From: Bifidobacterium sp. ESL0763
Lineage (GTDB): Bacteria > Actinomycetota > Actinomycetes > Actinomycetales > Bifidobacteriaceae
Direction of reading: 5' to 3'
Assembly: GCF_029433395.1 (NCBI RefSeq)
Contig: NZ_JAQTHW010000002.1
Coordinates: 930,001 to 994,000, forward strand
Length of the DNA: 64,000 nt
Position numbers and translations under genes: made by a program. The notes beneath the pieces are model-generated. The model did no database searches, was not told the DNA's origin, and saw only the letters and a program-made list of their open reading frames with translations. Positions 10,401-16,653 of this stretch are shown here, one piece after another. Numbering within the stretch: the stretch's first letter is position 1; each line of letters opens with the position of its first letter.

Positions 10401-10480
10401 CGGAATGCCAGGGAATGGCCGTCCACCACCAGCAGCGTGCCCTCGCCCTTGCCGGATGCCTCTTTGTTCTCGTCACTCAT
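7478..10480 (-). CDS. polA: DNA polymerase I
   Basis: 1000 residues, somewhat longer than the usual 900-950. Domains in order: 5'-3' exonuclease (about 15-310: LLVVDGHSLAFRAYF, GFEGDDIIGT, GETADNIPGVPGVG), a linker with an acidic Ala/Asp-rich insert (about 375-395), a 3'-5' exonuclease-like domain in which the catalytic carboxylate motifs are not evident, and the polymerase domain (LLSCDYSQVELRI, RSHVKAMSYGLAYG, LQIHDELVLEV). It repairs gaps and replaces Okazaki primers. Loss of proofreading is usual in actinobacterial and many other PolA proteins. AGGG precedes the ATG at 10480. Confidence 0.98.
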   Translation of the reverse strand: MSDENKEASGKGEGTLLVVDGHSLAFRAYFALPVESFSTSAGQPTNAVWGFATMLAQVLDNEKPDHLAVAFDMAGGTFRNKMLPQYKGTRDAAPEELLSQLPIIQELLKALGVRYIEKQGFEGDDIIGTMASMGESAGYKTLVLSGDRDAFQLIDDDITVLYPGHHFKDLKHMTPQAIVDKYKVTPQQYPDLAAMRGETADNIPGVPGVGDGYAAKWINQYGGLEGIIEHADELPGKKGQALRDNIEQVKLNRRVNAVLRDMDLGVSIDDFTLGGMDMGKVNAIFAKLEFGTRSKNRLVKAFNGGTMPEDADAGADLAAAEDDEVSVVEPNVTVIGDAGQLGDWIGRNIASAFAADPSGLADHALEAFGVDGEGAATPQADAQADADDGADGKADEQAIIDGATGPELVDHDMQCAERVGHSWVVHAEGRSKPGDARLEAVALLAGSEAAVLDARTIDDAMRDELNTLLGAYRHSMVVHGYKEHLHLFASAGVSLGRPLFDTKLAGYLVHPDFHADTLEKAAEHFLKIDVAEEQPKQAQGELDLGGGDGQEQAGEDELLRQDAVRHAALVRALADFLKTPIDRRRQFGLLRSIELPVSQALHGIEDNGAKVDLGRMHELLDAFSADAGQAQQIAFDAAGHELNLQSPKQLRTVLFEEMGLKPSRKTKSGSYTTNAATLQNLYVKYANDEKASDFLGALLRHRETNKLKQIAQTLLEAVNPRDGRIHTTFEQTVAATGRLSSVDPNLQNIPNRNAAGREIRSAFVPGEGFESLLSCDYSQVELRIMADLSGDESLIEAFKSGADFHRYVASLVYDIPVDEISSDQRSHVKAMSYGLAYGLSTYGLSQQLKISPAEADVLKSKYFATFGRVHDYLESLVATARQKGYTETMFGRRRYFPGLKSSRRQVRDAAERGALNAPIQGSAADIMKIAMIRADHALREAGVKSRVILQIHDELVLEVAPGESEQVSELVRDAMEHAVDLAVPLDVSIGIGSDWQAAAH

Positions 10481-10535
10481 AAGTCATGCCCTCGCTCGTT
10501 GGTGTTTCCGCCGTCTGCTCTAACTATACAAATAT

Positions 10536-10567
10536 CGCCTGCCGACTCGCAGAGGAGACGACAGGCG
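10536..10567 (-). terminator. hairpin after pdtaR
   Basis: CGCCTG...CAGGCG inverted repeat starting 19 bp beyond the pdtaR stop, followed on the minus strand by ATATTTG rather than a clean T run. A weak terminator or a processing hairpin ahead of polA. Confidence 0.4.
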
Positions 10568-10585
10568 AATGGTGAGATTTATGGC

Positions 10586-11350
10586 TCAGCGCTTGTCCTG
10601 CGCGGGCTTCGGATCGCCGTACTTGGCGATGATGGCCATGGCCAGGCGCTTCTTGGGGATGCGCTGGTCCATGGAGGTCTTCTGGATCCAGCGGAAGGCG
10701 CCCTGCTCGGAGAAGTCGGCCTTGTCCATCAGCAGGCCCTTGGCGCGGTCGACGAGCTTGCGCTCCTCGAGCGTGTTCTCGGCCTTCTCGGCCTTCGCCT
10801 CGGCCTCCTTGAGCTTGGACTCGACTTCCTTGAGCTTGCCCTCGTTGCGCTCGACGGTGTCGAGCAGGTCGTTGATCTCGGCGAAGCGGCCCATGGCGAC
10901 CTCGAGGGCCGGCAGCAGCTTGGATTCCTCATAGGGCTTGGTGACGTAGGCCATGGCGCCCGCGCCGGTGGCCTGCTTGACCAGGTCGGTCTGCGAATAG
11001 GCGGTGAGCATGACCACGGGGGCGATGTTCTCGTCGCAGATCGTGCCGGCGGCGGTGATGCCGTCCATGCGCGGCATCTTCACGTCCATGCACACCACGT
11101 CGGGGCGCTCCTTGCGGGTGAGCTCCACCGCTTCCTCGCCGTTGGCGGCCTCGCCGACGACCTGGTAGCCGTTGTCCTCGAGCATGGCCACCAGGTCCAT
11201 GCGGTTGACCGACTCGTCCTCGGCCACCACGACGGTGGGCTTGGTGTGCTTCTCCTCGGGCTTGCCGGCCTGCTCGGCGTCCTTGGCGGCCTCGTCACCC
11301 TGGGCCGCCGCCTTCAATTCGTCATCGGTAAGAATCTCGTCCATAACCAT
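10586..11350 (-). CDS. pdtaR: ANTAR-domain response regulator (PdtaR homologue)
   Basis: 254 residues from the ATG at 11350 (another ATG at 11344). After a 35-residue acidic N-terminus comes a receiver domain (PTVVVAEDESVNR, phospho-acceptor Asp in VCMDVKMPRMDG, TAY, final Lys in VTKPYEE). Next is a coiled coil (about 160-195, rich in Lys/Glu), then an ANTAR RNA-binding domain (VDRAKGLLM, EQGAFRWIQKTSMDQ). ANTAR regulators act by binding paired-hairpin RNA and preventing termination. Placement beside a tRNA-Leu, polA and pyk is conserved in actinobacteria. The probable kinase is PdtaS at 43.2-44.7 kb. The frame extends upstream into the tRNA, but that part is not credible protein. Confidence 0.93.
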   Translation of the reverse strand: MVMDEILTDDELKAAAQGDEAAKDAEQAGKPEEKHTKPTVVVAEDESVNRMDLVAMLEDNGYQVVGEAANGEEAVELTRKERPDVVCMDVKMPRMDGITAAGTICDENIAPVVMLTAYSQTDLVKQATGAGAMAYVTKPYEESKLLPALEVAMGRFAEINDLLDTVERNEGKLKEVESKLKEAEAKAEKAENTLEERKLVDRAKGLLMDKADFSEQGAFRWIQKTSMDQRIPKKRLAMAIIAKYGDPKPAQDKR

Positions 11351-11454
11351 ATCCGTTTCCACTTTGATTGTCGTCCGACCATCCCGACCCGTAGTGGCAG
11401 GGATGTAGAGACCGAGCTGAATGCCACAGAGCTCCCGACGGGGAGTGGGCCACG

Positions 11455-11528
11455 TGCCCTTGGTGGGACTCGAACCCACACTGCACAGATTTTGAGGCTG
11501 TTTCCTCTACCAATTGGGATACAAGGGC
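11455..11528 (-). tRNA. tRNA-Leu (anticodon CAA), with a class I-size variable arm
   Basis: 74-nt cloverleaf: acceptor GCCCTTG/CAAGGGC, D arm TCC-loop AATTGGTAGA-GGA as in leucine tRNAs, anticodon arm ACAGC-CTCAAAA-TCTGT (four pairs plus a C-T mismatch closing the loop), T arm GTGGG-TTCGAGT-CCCAC, discriminator A as LeuRS needs. The anticodon is CAA. The variable region is only GCAGT (5 nt), whereas bacterial tRNA-Leu normally has a long extra arm. CCA is not encoded. Confidence 0.88.
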
Positions 11529-11633
11529 TTGTATCTGGACGCAACCCAACGATTGCAACCCTTTCAAACTATCATGATGAAGCGACGTAGGTCAGACCAT
11601 TGCATATTTTGCGTGTCTCCTGCATCTTTTGCT

Positions 11634-11726
11634 CTTCCGCCCGACGAACCATGTGGCACGGAGTCAACCCGACCTCATCGACGTGATGTACGCCTCCGCC
11701 GACTTCCGCCCGACGAACCATGTGGC
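11634..11726. repeat. 24-bp direct repeat, two copies 69 bp apart
   Basis: Copies at 11634-11657 and 11703-11726 are identical over 24 bp, beginning CTTCCGCCCGACG and ending ATGTGGC, and stay similar for about 8 bp more (ACGGA versus GCGGGA). They lie upstream of the minus-strand tRNA-Leu. Only two copies, so not a CRISPR array. Confidence 0.8.
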
Positions 11727-11788
11727 GCGGGAGCCAACGGCGCAGTCGAAACCGCTGGCAGAAGCGGAAACCCGGCCGGAACATGAGT

Positions 11789-11821
11789 CGTGCCGGCCCG
11801 GAATCTTCCGGAACCGGCACG
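11789..11821 (-). terminator. hairpin downstream of pyk
   Basis: Stem CGTGCCGG/CCGGCACG with a smaller GGAA-TCTT-CCGG-type inner hairpin, starting about 70 bp past the pyk stop. No T run follows, so termination strength is uncertain. Confidence 0.5.
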
Positions 11822-11891
11822 CATTCGCAATTCAAGCCATAGGGCGGGCGGACTTGCCGCTCACCCCATGCGCACTGACGTCAAACGAGTG

Positions 11892-13340
11892 TCACTCGCT
11901 GTCGCAAGCGCCCACGGTGTGCACGTAGATCGAGTCGGTGCGACCCGCCTTCTGCTCGCCCTGCGCGGCCGAGAGCACGACGATCTTGTCGCCGTTGACG
12001 ACCTTGCCGGCGTCGCGCAGCAGCTTGTCGGTGAAGATCATCAGCTGCTTGCGGCTCTTGTCGTGGTAGTTCTCCTTGACGCAGAACGCCTCGGTGCCCC
12101 AGCTCAGGGCCAGCCAGTGATAGGTGTGCTCGTTGTTGGTCACGCCGTAGATCGGGGCGGACGGACGCTCGCGGGAGACGCGGTGCACGGTGGAACCGGT
12201 CTGCGTGTAGGCCACGATCGCCTTGGCGTTGATCTTGTTGGCGAGATCGACGGCGGCCGAGGAGACGGCGCCGGTCGAGGACATGTCGAGGTTGGAGATG
12301 GAGGGGATGCGGTCGAAGCCGTGCTCGGTGGCGTAGCCGGAGATGCGGGCCATCGTGTTGACGGTCTGCACCGGATAGCTGCCGACGGCGGTCTCGTTGG
12401 AGGTCATGGTCGCGTCAGCGCCGTCGAGCACCGCGTTGGCGCAATCGGACGCCTCGGCGCGGGTCGGAATCGGCGAGTTGACCATGGAGCCCAGGACCTC
12501 GGTGGCCACGATGACGGGCTTGGCGTACTGGCGGGCGAGCTCGATGCAGCGCTTGGTGACCAGCGGCACCTCCTCGAACGGCATCTCGACGGCCATGTCG
12601 CCGCGGGCGACCATGATGCCGTCGAACGCCTTGACGATGTCCTCGAGGTTCTCGACGGCCTGCGGCTTCTCGATCTTCGCGACGATCGGGATGCGGCGGC
12701 CCTCCTCGTCCATGATCTCATGGGCGCGGTCGATGTCGGTGGCGAAGCGCACGAAGGACATGGCGATGATGTCGGCGCCGGTCTGGATGGCCCAGCGCAG
12801 GTCGGCCTCGTCCTTCTCGGTCAGCGCCGGCAGGCTCACGGCCACGCCCGGCAGGTTGATGCCCTTGTGGCTGGAGACCGGTCCGGCCACGACGACCTTG
12901 GTGTGCACGTTGTTGCCCTCGACCTTGGTGACCTCGAGGCGGACCTTGCCGTCGTCGATCAGGATCGGGTCGCCGACGTGGCAGTCGCCGGGCAGGCCCT
13001 TGAAGGTGGTGGAGGTGATGTGCTCGTCGCCCTCGACGTCGTCGGTGGTGATGACGAACTCCTGGCCGGCCTTGAGCTGGACCTTGTCCTCGCCCTCGGC
13101 GTTCTTCTTGAACCAGCCGCAGCGGATCTTCGGGCCCTGCAGGTCGACGAGCGCGGCGACGTTGCGACCGGTGGTCTTGCCGGCCTGGCGGAGGTTGTTG
13201 TAGACCTTCAGGTGGTCGTCGGTGGTGCCGTGAGAGCGGTTGAGGCGCGCGACGTCCATGCCGTTCTTCACCAGCTCGGTCAGGTTCTCCAGCGATTCGC
13301 TCGCCGGACCGATGGTGTCTACGATCTTTGCTTTCCTCAT
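11892..13340 (-). CDS. pyk: pyruvate kinase
   Basis: 482 residues. Converts phosphoenolpyruvate and ADP to pyruvate and ATP at the end of the bifid shunt. Seen: N-terminal AKIVDTIGPASES, the Mg/PEP site (IVAKIEKPQAVENL, GIMVARGDMAVE, TEVLGSMVNSP, EASDCANAVLDGADATMTSNETAVG) and the C-terminal regulatory domain ending in HTVGACDSE. The start at 13340 has AGG about six bases upstream. The open frame runs far upstream through terC, but that is shadow. A 14-bp LacI-type operator and a predicted promoter lie 65-126 bp upstream. Confidence 0.98.
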   Translation of the reverse strand: MRKAKIVDTIGPASESLENLTELVKNGMDVARLNRSHGTTDDHLKVYNNLRQAGKTTGRNVAALVDLQGPKIRCGWFKKNAEGEDKVQLKAGQEFVITTDDVEGDEHITSTTFKGLPGDCHVGDPILIDDGKVRLEVTKVEGNNVHTKVVVAGPVSSHKGINLPGVAVSLPALTEKDEADLRWAIQTGADIIAMSFVRFATDIDRAHEIMDEEGRRIPIVAKIEKPQAVENLEDIVKAFDGIMVARGDMAVEMPFEEVPLVTKRCIELARQYAKPVIVATEVLGSMVNSPIPTRAEASDCANAVLDGADATMTSNETAVGSYPVQTVNTMARISGYATEHGFDRIPSISNLDMSSTGAVSSAAVDLANKINAKAIVAYTQTGSTVHRVSRERPSAPIYGVTNNEHTYHWLALSWGTEAFCVKENYHDKSRKQLMIFTDKLLRDAGKVVNGDKIVVLSAAQGEQKAGRTDSIYVHTVGACDSE

Positions 13341-13404
13341 GGGTACCTGCCTATTCTTTGGTGACATGTTTGCCTGCGGACTCTGGCCCGCAACACGTAA
13401 GACC

Positions 13405-13433
13405 ATTCTACTAGCATCCACCAACACGGCGAA
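13405..13433 (-). promoter_or_regulatory. predicted pyk promoter
   Basis: On the minus strand, -35 TTCGCC (13433-13428), a 17-bp spacer and -10 TAGAAT (13410-13405), 65 bp before the pyk ATG. The -35 is weak, which fits an activator-assisted promoter with the operator at 13453-13466. Confidence 0.5.
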
Positions 13434-13452
13434 GGGGCGACATACGGTTTGA

Positions 13453-13466
13453 TGTGAGCGCTCACA
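13453..13466. promoter_or_regulatory. LacI-family operator (AraQ/MalR1-type box) upstream of pyk
   Basis: Perfect 14-bp palindrome TGTGAGCGCTCACA, identical to the core of the symmetric lac operator. In bifidobacteria the LacI-type regulators AraQ and MalR1 are reported to bind this kind of site upstream of central carbon genes. It lies 19 bp upstream of the predicted pyk -35, a position that suits activation rather than blockage. Confidence 0.85.
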
Positions 13467-13519
13467 ATGCCTCTTGTCCCTTGCTATCACTAGGCAAACG
13501 CACCCATGGCGTCTATGTG

Positions 13520-14503
13520 CTATTGCGCCTTCGCGTCCTGCCGGCGCATCTTGACGACGCTGGCCAGGGCGGCCGCGCCGATGGCGACGACGATAACGGC
13601 CAGGGAGACCCATGTGGGGATCTCGGGCACCTGCGTGATCGGGTTGCCGCCGTTGATGAACGGCAGCGAGTTGCCGTGCAGCGCCTCCATCACCAGCTTC
13701 ACGCCGATGAATCCGAGCACCGCCGCCAGGCCGTAGGGCAGGTACTCGAGCTTGTCGAGCAGGGCGCCGAGCAGGAAGTAGAGCTGCTGGAGGCCGAGCA
13801 GGGCGAAGATGTTGGAGGTGAAGACGATGAACGGGTCGCGGGTGAGCCCGAAGATGGCGGGGATGGAGTCGAAGGCGAACATCACGTCTGTGGTGCCGAT
13901 GGTCAGGAAGACGATGAGCATGGGGGTGAAGAAGCGCTTGCCGTCGATGGTGGTGCGCAGCTTCTCGCCGTCGTAGCTGTCGGTGACCTTGACGACCTTG
14001 CGCAGCGCGTGGATGATGGCGTTCTCGTGGTATTCCTCGTCCCCGTCGTCGCCGGCCACCAGCTTGACGGCGGTGTAGATGAGGAAGGCGCCGAAGATGA
14101 AGAAGACCCAGGTGAAGCGCTCGATGATGGCGGCGCCCACGAAGATGAAGATGCCGCGCAGGACCAGCGCGATGGCGATGCCCACGCTCAGCACGTATTT
14201 CTGCAGTTTGCGGGGCACCGCGAAGTTGGTCATGATGATGACGAAGACGAAGAGGTTGTCGATGCTCAGCGAGTATTCGGTGAGCCACCCGGAATAGAAC
14301 TCCAGGGCCGGCTTCGAGCCGGAGACCCACCAGACCAGGCCACCGAAGACGAGGGCCGCGGCCACGAAGAAGGCGATGTGCTGCACGCACTCCTTGGTGC
14401 CGGGCACGTGCGGCTTCCTGCCGACGACGAAGAGGTCGGCCACGAAGAACACGGCGAGTACAGCATAGGTGACGATCATGAACGCTAAGGGAGTTTCGGC
14501 CAT
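13520..14503 (-). CDS. TerC/Alx family integral membrane protein
   Basis: 327 residues with about nine hydrophobic helices. Family signatures are conserved acidic residues in membrane segments: YSLSIDNLFVFVIIM (about 78-92) and TTDVMFAFDSIPAIFG (about 198-213). TerC/Alx proteins are implicated in manganese or metal export and metalation of secreted proteins; tellurite resistance is the historical label. AGGGTGAG precedes the ATG at 14503. It lies downstream of the antiporter gene but behind a strong terminator, so it is probably transcribed separately. Confidence 0.93.
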   Translation of the reverse strand: MAETPLAFMIVTYAVLAVFFVADLFVVGRKPHVPGTKECVQHIAFFVAAALVFGGLVWWVSGSKPALEFYSGWLTEYSLSIDNLFVFVIIMTNFAVPRKLQKYVLSVGIAIALVLRGIFIFVGAAIIERFTWVFFIFGAFLIYTAVKLVAGDDGDEEYHENAIIHALRKVVKVTDSYDGEKLRTTIDGKRFFTPMLIVFLTIGTTDVMFAFDSIPAIFGLTRDPFIVFTSNIFALLGLQQLYFLLGALLDKLEYLPYGLAAVLGFIGVKLVMEALHGNSLPFINGGNPITQVPEIPTWVSLAVIVVAIGAAALASVVKMRRQDAKAQ

Positions 14504-14587
14504 ATGCTCACCCTACGGGATAGCGGTGACCACGGCTCGCCACTCCCCCGCTCCTCGCGCCCGGCATGCGAATCGCGCCCGGGCATG

Positions 14588-14630
14588 AAAAAACGTTCCC
14601 GGCAAGTATGCGGAATACCTGCCGGGAACG
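14588..14630 (-). terminator. strong intrinsic terminator after the organophosphate antiporter gene
   Basis: Eleven-bp stem CGTTCCCGGCA/TGCCGGGAACG (14594-14604 and 14620-14630) with an inner GTAT/ATAC extension, followed on the minus strand by six T residues. Classic rho-independent terminator 40 bp beyond the stop codon. Confidence 0.92.
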
Positions 14631-14643
14631 TGTGGTTGATAGC

Positions 14644-14661
14644 CGCTGACCTAGGTCAGCG
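14644..14661. repeat. 18-bp perfect palindrome CGCTGACCTAGGTCAGCG
   Basis: Perfect palindrome lying 9 bp beyond the antiporter stop codon and 14 bp before the terminator stem. As RNA it could fold only as a tight hairpin with almost no loop; as DNA it looks like a protein-binding site. Confidence 0.75.
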
Positions 14662-14669
14662 AGGCGTCA

Positions 14670-16001
14670 TCAGGCGGCCTGCTTGGCGGCCTTCTCCTTC
14701 TTCAGGGTGAAGATGTGGAGGAAGATGGCGCAGATGGTGCAGAGCACCACGGCGACCAGCAGCATGACCAGGCCGGCGTTCCAGCCGTAGTGGTCGACGG
14801 CGACGCCGAGGAGGCTGGTGCCGCAGGTGGAGCCGAGGACGTAGCTCATGAAGCCACGCAGGCCGACGGTGGAGCCGACGGCGAACGGCGGCACGACCTC
14901 CATGGTCTGCACGGAGTCAAGGAACTGCGGGATGTAGACCAGGCAGCCGGCGAGGGCGGCGAACACGGTGACCGCGACGACCGAGGAGCTGGTCCAGTAG
15001 CCGATGATGCAGAAGACGATGATCACCAGGGAGATGATGGCCGGCGGCATGCGGTGGCCCTTGAAGAGCTTGTCGGAGATGATGCCGGCGAGCAGCGTCG
15101 ACGGGATGGCGGCCCACTCGAAGAAGGTGAACGCCACCATCATCTGGCCGTGGCTGAAGCCCTTGGCCTGGGTGAGGAAGATCGGAATCCAGGTGAGGAT
15201 GCCGAAGCGGATCATGTAGACGAAGGTGTCCATGAAGGAGACGAGCCAGGCGCCCGGGTTGGTGAAGACGTACTTGGTCAGGATCTGCCAGGACGAGAGG
15301 TCCTTGAAGTCGACGTCGCCCTGCTCCTGCTTGGTCTCCTCGAGGGGCTGCAGGCCCTCTTCCTCGGGGCGGCCCTTGATCAGGAAGTAGATGACGACCG
15401 CGACGATGATCGCGATGATGGCCGGGAAGATGTAGTAGGCGAAGCGCCAGCTGCCGGTGCCGACCACGCCGAGCATGAAGCCGGCGAGCGGGGAGACCAG
15501 GCCGCCGCCCACGTTGTGGGAGCAGTTCCAGATCGAGGTGATGAAGCCGCGGTCCTTCTTCTTGAACCAGGTGGAGAGCGTGATGAACGCCGGGCCCACG
15601 CCCATGCCCTGGAACAGGCCCAGGAGGATGAGGATGAAGGCGGTCGCCCACACGTTGACGCCGAAGAACGCCAGGCCGATGTTGAGGATGGCGCAGATGA
15701 CCAGGCCGGTGACCATGAAGCGCTTCGGATTGGCCTTGTCGGCCAGCGCGCTCATGAAGCCCTTGCCCAGGCCGTAGGCGATGAGCAGGCAGCTGGAGAG
15801 CATGCCGACCTCGCCCTTGGTCAGGTGCAGCTGGCCCTGAAGCTCCGGGGTCGAGAGCGTGAAGTTGTTGCGCACGATGTAGAACGCGGCATAACCGATG
15901 AAGACGCCGACCAGGGACAGCCATTTGTACCTGACGAACACCGACTCGGCCTTGTCAGCAGGCACGGCCGGCTTGTGCTGAATCTTTAGAAAACCTATCA
16001 T
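14670..16001 (-). CDS. organophosphate:phosphate antiporter (UhpT/GlpT/UhpC-type MFS)
   Basis: 443 residues, 12 predicted transmembrane segments. The N-terminal half carries the organophosphate antiporter pattern (GYAAFYIVRNNFTLSTPEL, LLIAYGLGKGFMSALADKANPKRF, GMGVGPAFITLSTWF, SIWNCSHNVGGGL). It probably exchanges inorganic phosphate for a sugar phosphate, glycerol 3-phosphate or phosphoglycerate across the membrane; which one is not decidable here. GGAG precedes the ATG. It has its own promoter with an overlapping operator (16099-16137) and its own terminator. Confidence 0.9.
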   Translation of the reverse strand: MIGFLKIQHKPAVPADKAESVFVRYKWLSLVGVFIGYAAFYIVRNNFTLSTPELQGQLHLTKGEVGMLSSCLLIAYGLGKGFMSALADKANPKRFMVTGLVICAILNIGLAFFGVNVWATAFILILLGLFQGMGVGPAFITLSTWFKKKDRGFITSIWNCSHNVGGGLVSPLAGFMLGVVGTGSWRFAYYIFPAIIAIIVAVVIYFLIKGRPEEEGLQPLEETKQEQGDVDFKDLSSWQILTKYVFTNPGAWLVSFMDTFVYMIRFGILTWIPIFLTQAKGFSHGQMMVAFTFFEWAAIPSTLLAGIISDKLFKGHRMPPAIISLVIIVFCIIGYWTSSSVVAVTVFAALAGCLVYIPQFLDSVQTMEVVPPFAVGSTVGLRGFMSYVLGSTCGTSLLGVAVDHYGWNAGLVMLLVAVVLCTICAIFLHIFTLKKEKAAKQAA

Positions 16002-16098
16002 ATTTTTCTCCTGTTTTTTCTCTTGCTACCCACCGTGCGACGATCGCTGAGAGAGGAATCACTATGTGCCCTTCATCACAACTTCGCACAGCAAAATA

Positions 16099-16113
16099 AC
16101 AGTTCAGAACTGT
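16099..16113. promoter_or_regulatory. perfect inverted repeat overlapping the antiporter -10 (putative operator)
   Basis: ACAGTTC-T-GAACTGT, a 7-1-7 perfect inverted repeat that covers most of the -10 hexamer of the antiporter promoter and the start region. The position fits a repressor site. The cognate regulator is not in the window. Confidence 0.7.
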
Positions 16114-16137
16114 ACCATATGGCAATAATTTTGACAA
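16109..16137 (-). promoter_or_regulatory. sigma-70-type promoter of the antiporter gene
   Basis: On the minus strand, -35 TTGTCA (16137-16132), 17-bp spacer, -10 TACAGT (16114-16109). It gives a leader of about 100 nt to the ATG at 16001. One of the best promoter matches in the window. Confidence 0.8.
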
Positions 16138-16454
16138 CCGGCGCAAGGGGTCTCTATACTCGCTTAGTCATTTTGTCCTGCACCGCCCATTTGCCGCGTC
16201 ATTACTGGCAAAAGCGCCTGTCGGACGAATCGAGGAAGAAGCCGTACGAAACACCGGTGAAACGATTCACTTTCATCACCATCGAACGCTGGCGACAAGG
16301 GGACCCGGACAATGCCACTGACGCGGTCCATGGGTCATGGCATCCGACCGAAACGGATCCGAAAAATCGCAGGCACCGGCACGAAATCACCATGCTGGGC
16401 TACGTTATCGAAACGATTCACATGTGACGATGACGGCACGCCACCGAGAGACGG

Positions 16455-16480
16455 TGTGTCGTCATGGCCATGACGACACA
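16455..16480. repeat. 26-bp perfect palindrome upstream of the antiporter gene
   Basis: Self-complementary without mismatch: the left half is TGTGTCGTCATGG and the right half its reverse complement, with no loop. It lies 318 bp upstream of the antiporter -35 and 174 bp beyond the uvrB stop. Probably a DNA-binding site for a dimer or pair of dimers. Confidence 0.8.
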
Positions 16481-16653
16481 TATCTGCCGCCAGACACGAC
16501 GCGACGGCCACGACAGGTGAGACACCATATCAGCCGGGCACCATGGCGACCGAGCACCATGCCATCGGATGCCAAGCTACGGGTGCGAACAGCCCCTGCC
16601 CAGACACCAGGCTTCAGGACGTGGTCGCACTCTCCCAAAGCCGCGGCGCTCCC

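Larger units (their letters stand above)
11529..11891. other. intergenic region between tRNA-Leu and pyk
   Basis: 363 bp with no credible gene. It holds two copies of a 24-bp direct repeat (11634 and 11703) and a hairpin at 11789-11821 near the pyk 3' end. It should also carry the promoter of tRNA-Leu on the minus strand. Confidence 0.6.
16002..16653. other. long intergenic region between antiporter gene and uvrB
   Basis: 652 bp, more AT-rich in its left half. It holds the antiporter promoter/operator (16099-16137) and a 26-bp perfect palindrome (16455-16480). Open frames of 60-135 codons exist but lack coding character and ribosome sites. No uvrB terminator is obvious. Confidence 0.6.

Noticed and set aside
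7871..11590. 1239-codon open frame on the plus strand opposite polA and pdtaR
   Set aside because: Composed of Val/Leu/Gly/Ala/His-rich low-complexity translation of the antisense of real genes; it crosses the intergenic region and a tRNA. A GC-driven shadow, as are similar frames opposite terC (13454-14488), the antiporter (14715-15989), uvrB (16543-18231), rpsA (19548-21170), sdaA (46975-48951), mfd (54564-56867) and UPF0182 (59679-62420).
11634..11726. Possible CRISPR array
   Set aside because: Only two repeat copies, one 45-bp interval, no cas genes in the window.
11892..14390. 832-codon minus frame suggesting a fusion ahead of pyruvate kinase
   Set aside because: Only the part from 13340 is pyruvate kinase; the upstream part is Arg/His-rich shadow of terC and crosses the promoter and LacI-type operator.
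14504..14592. Possible yybP-ykoY manganese riboswitch upstream of terC (GGGGGAGTGGCGAG)
   Set aside because: The GGGGAGT-like element is there, but the space between the terminator and the ATG is too short for the full three-way junction and the second conserved block is missing.
16023..16427. 134-codon plus-strand frame in the antiporter-uvrB gap
   Set aside because: No ribosome site, no recognisable domain, and it runs through the antiporter promoter and operator on the other strand.
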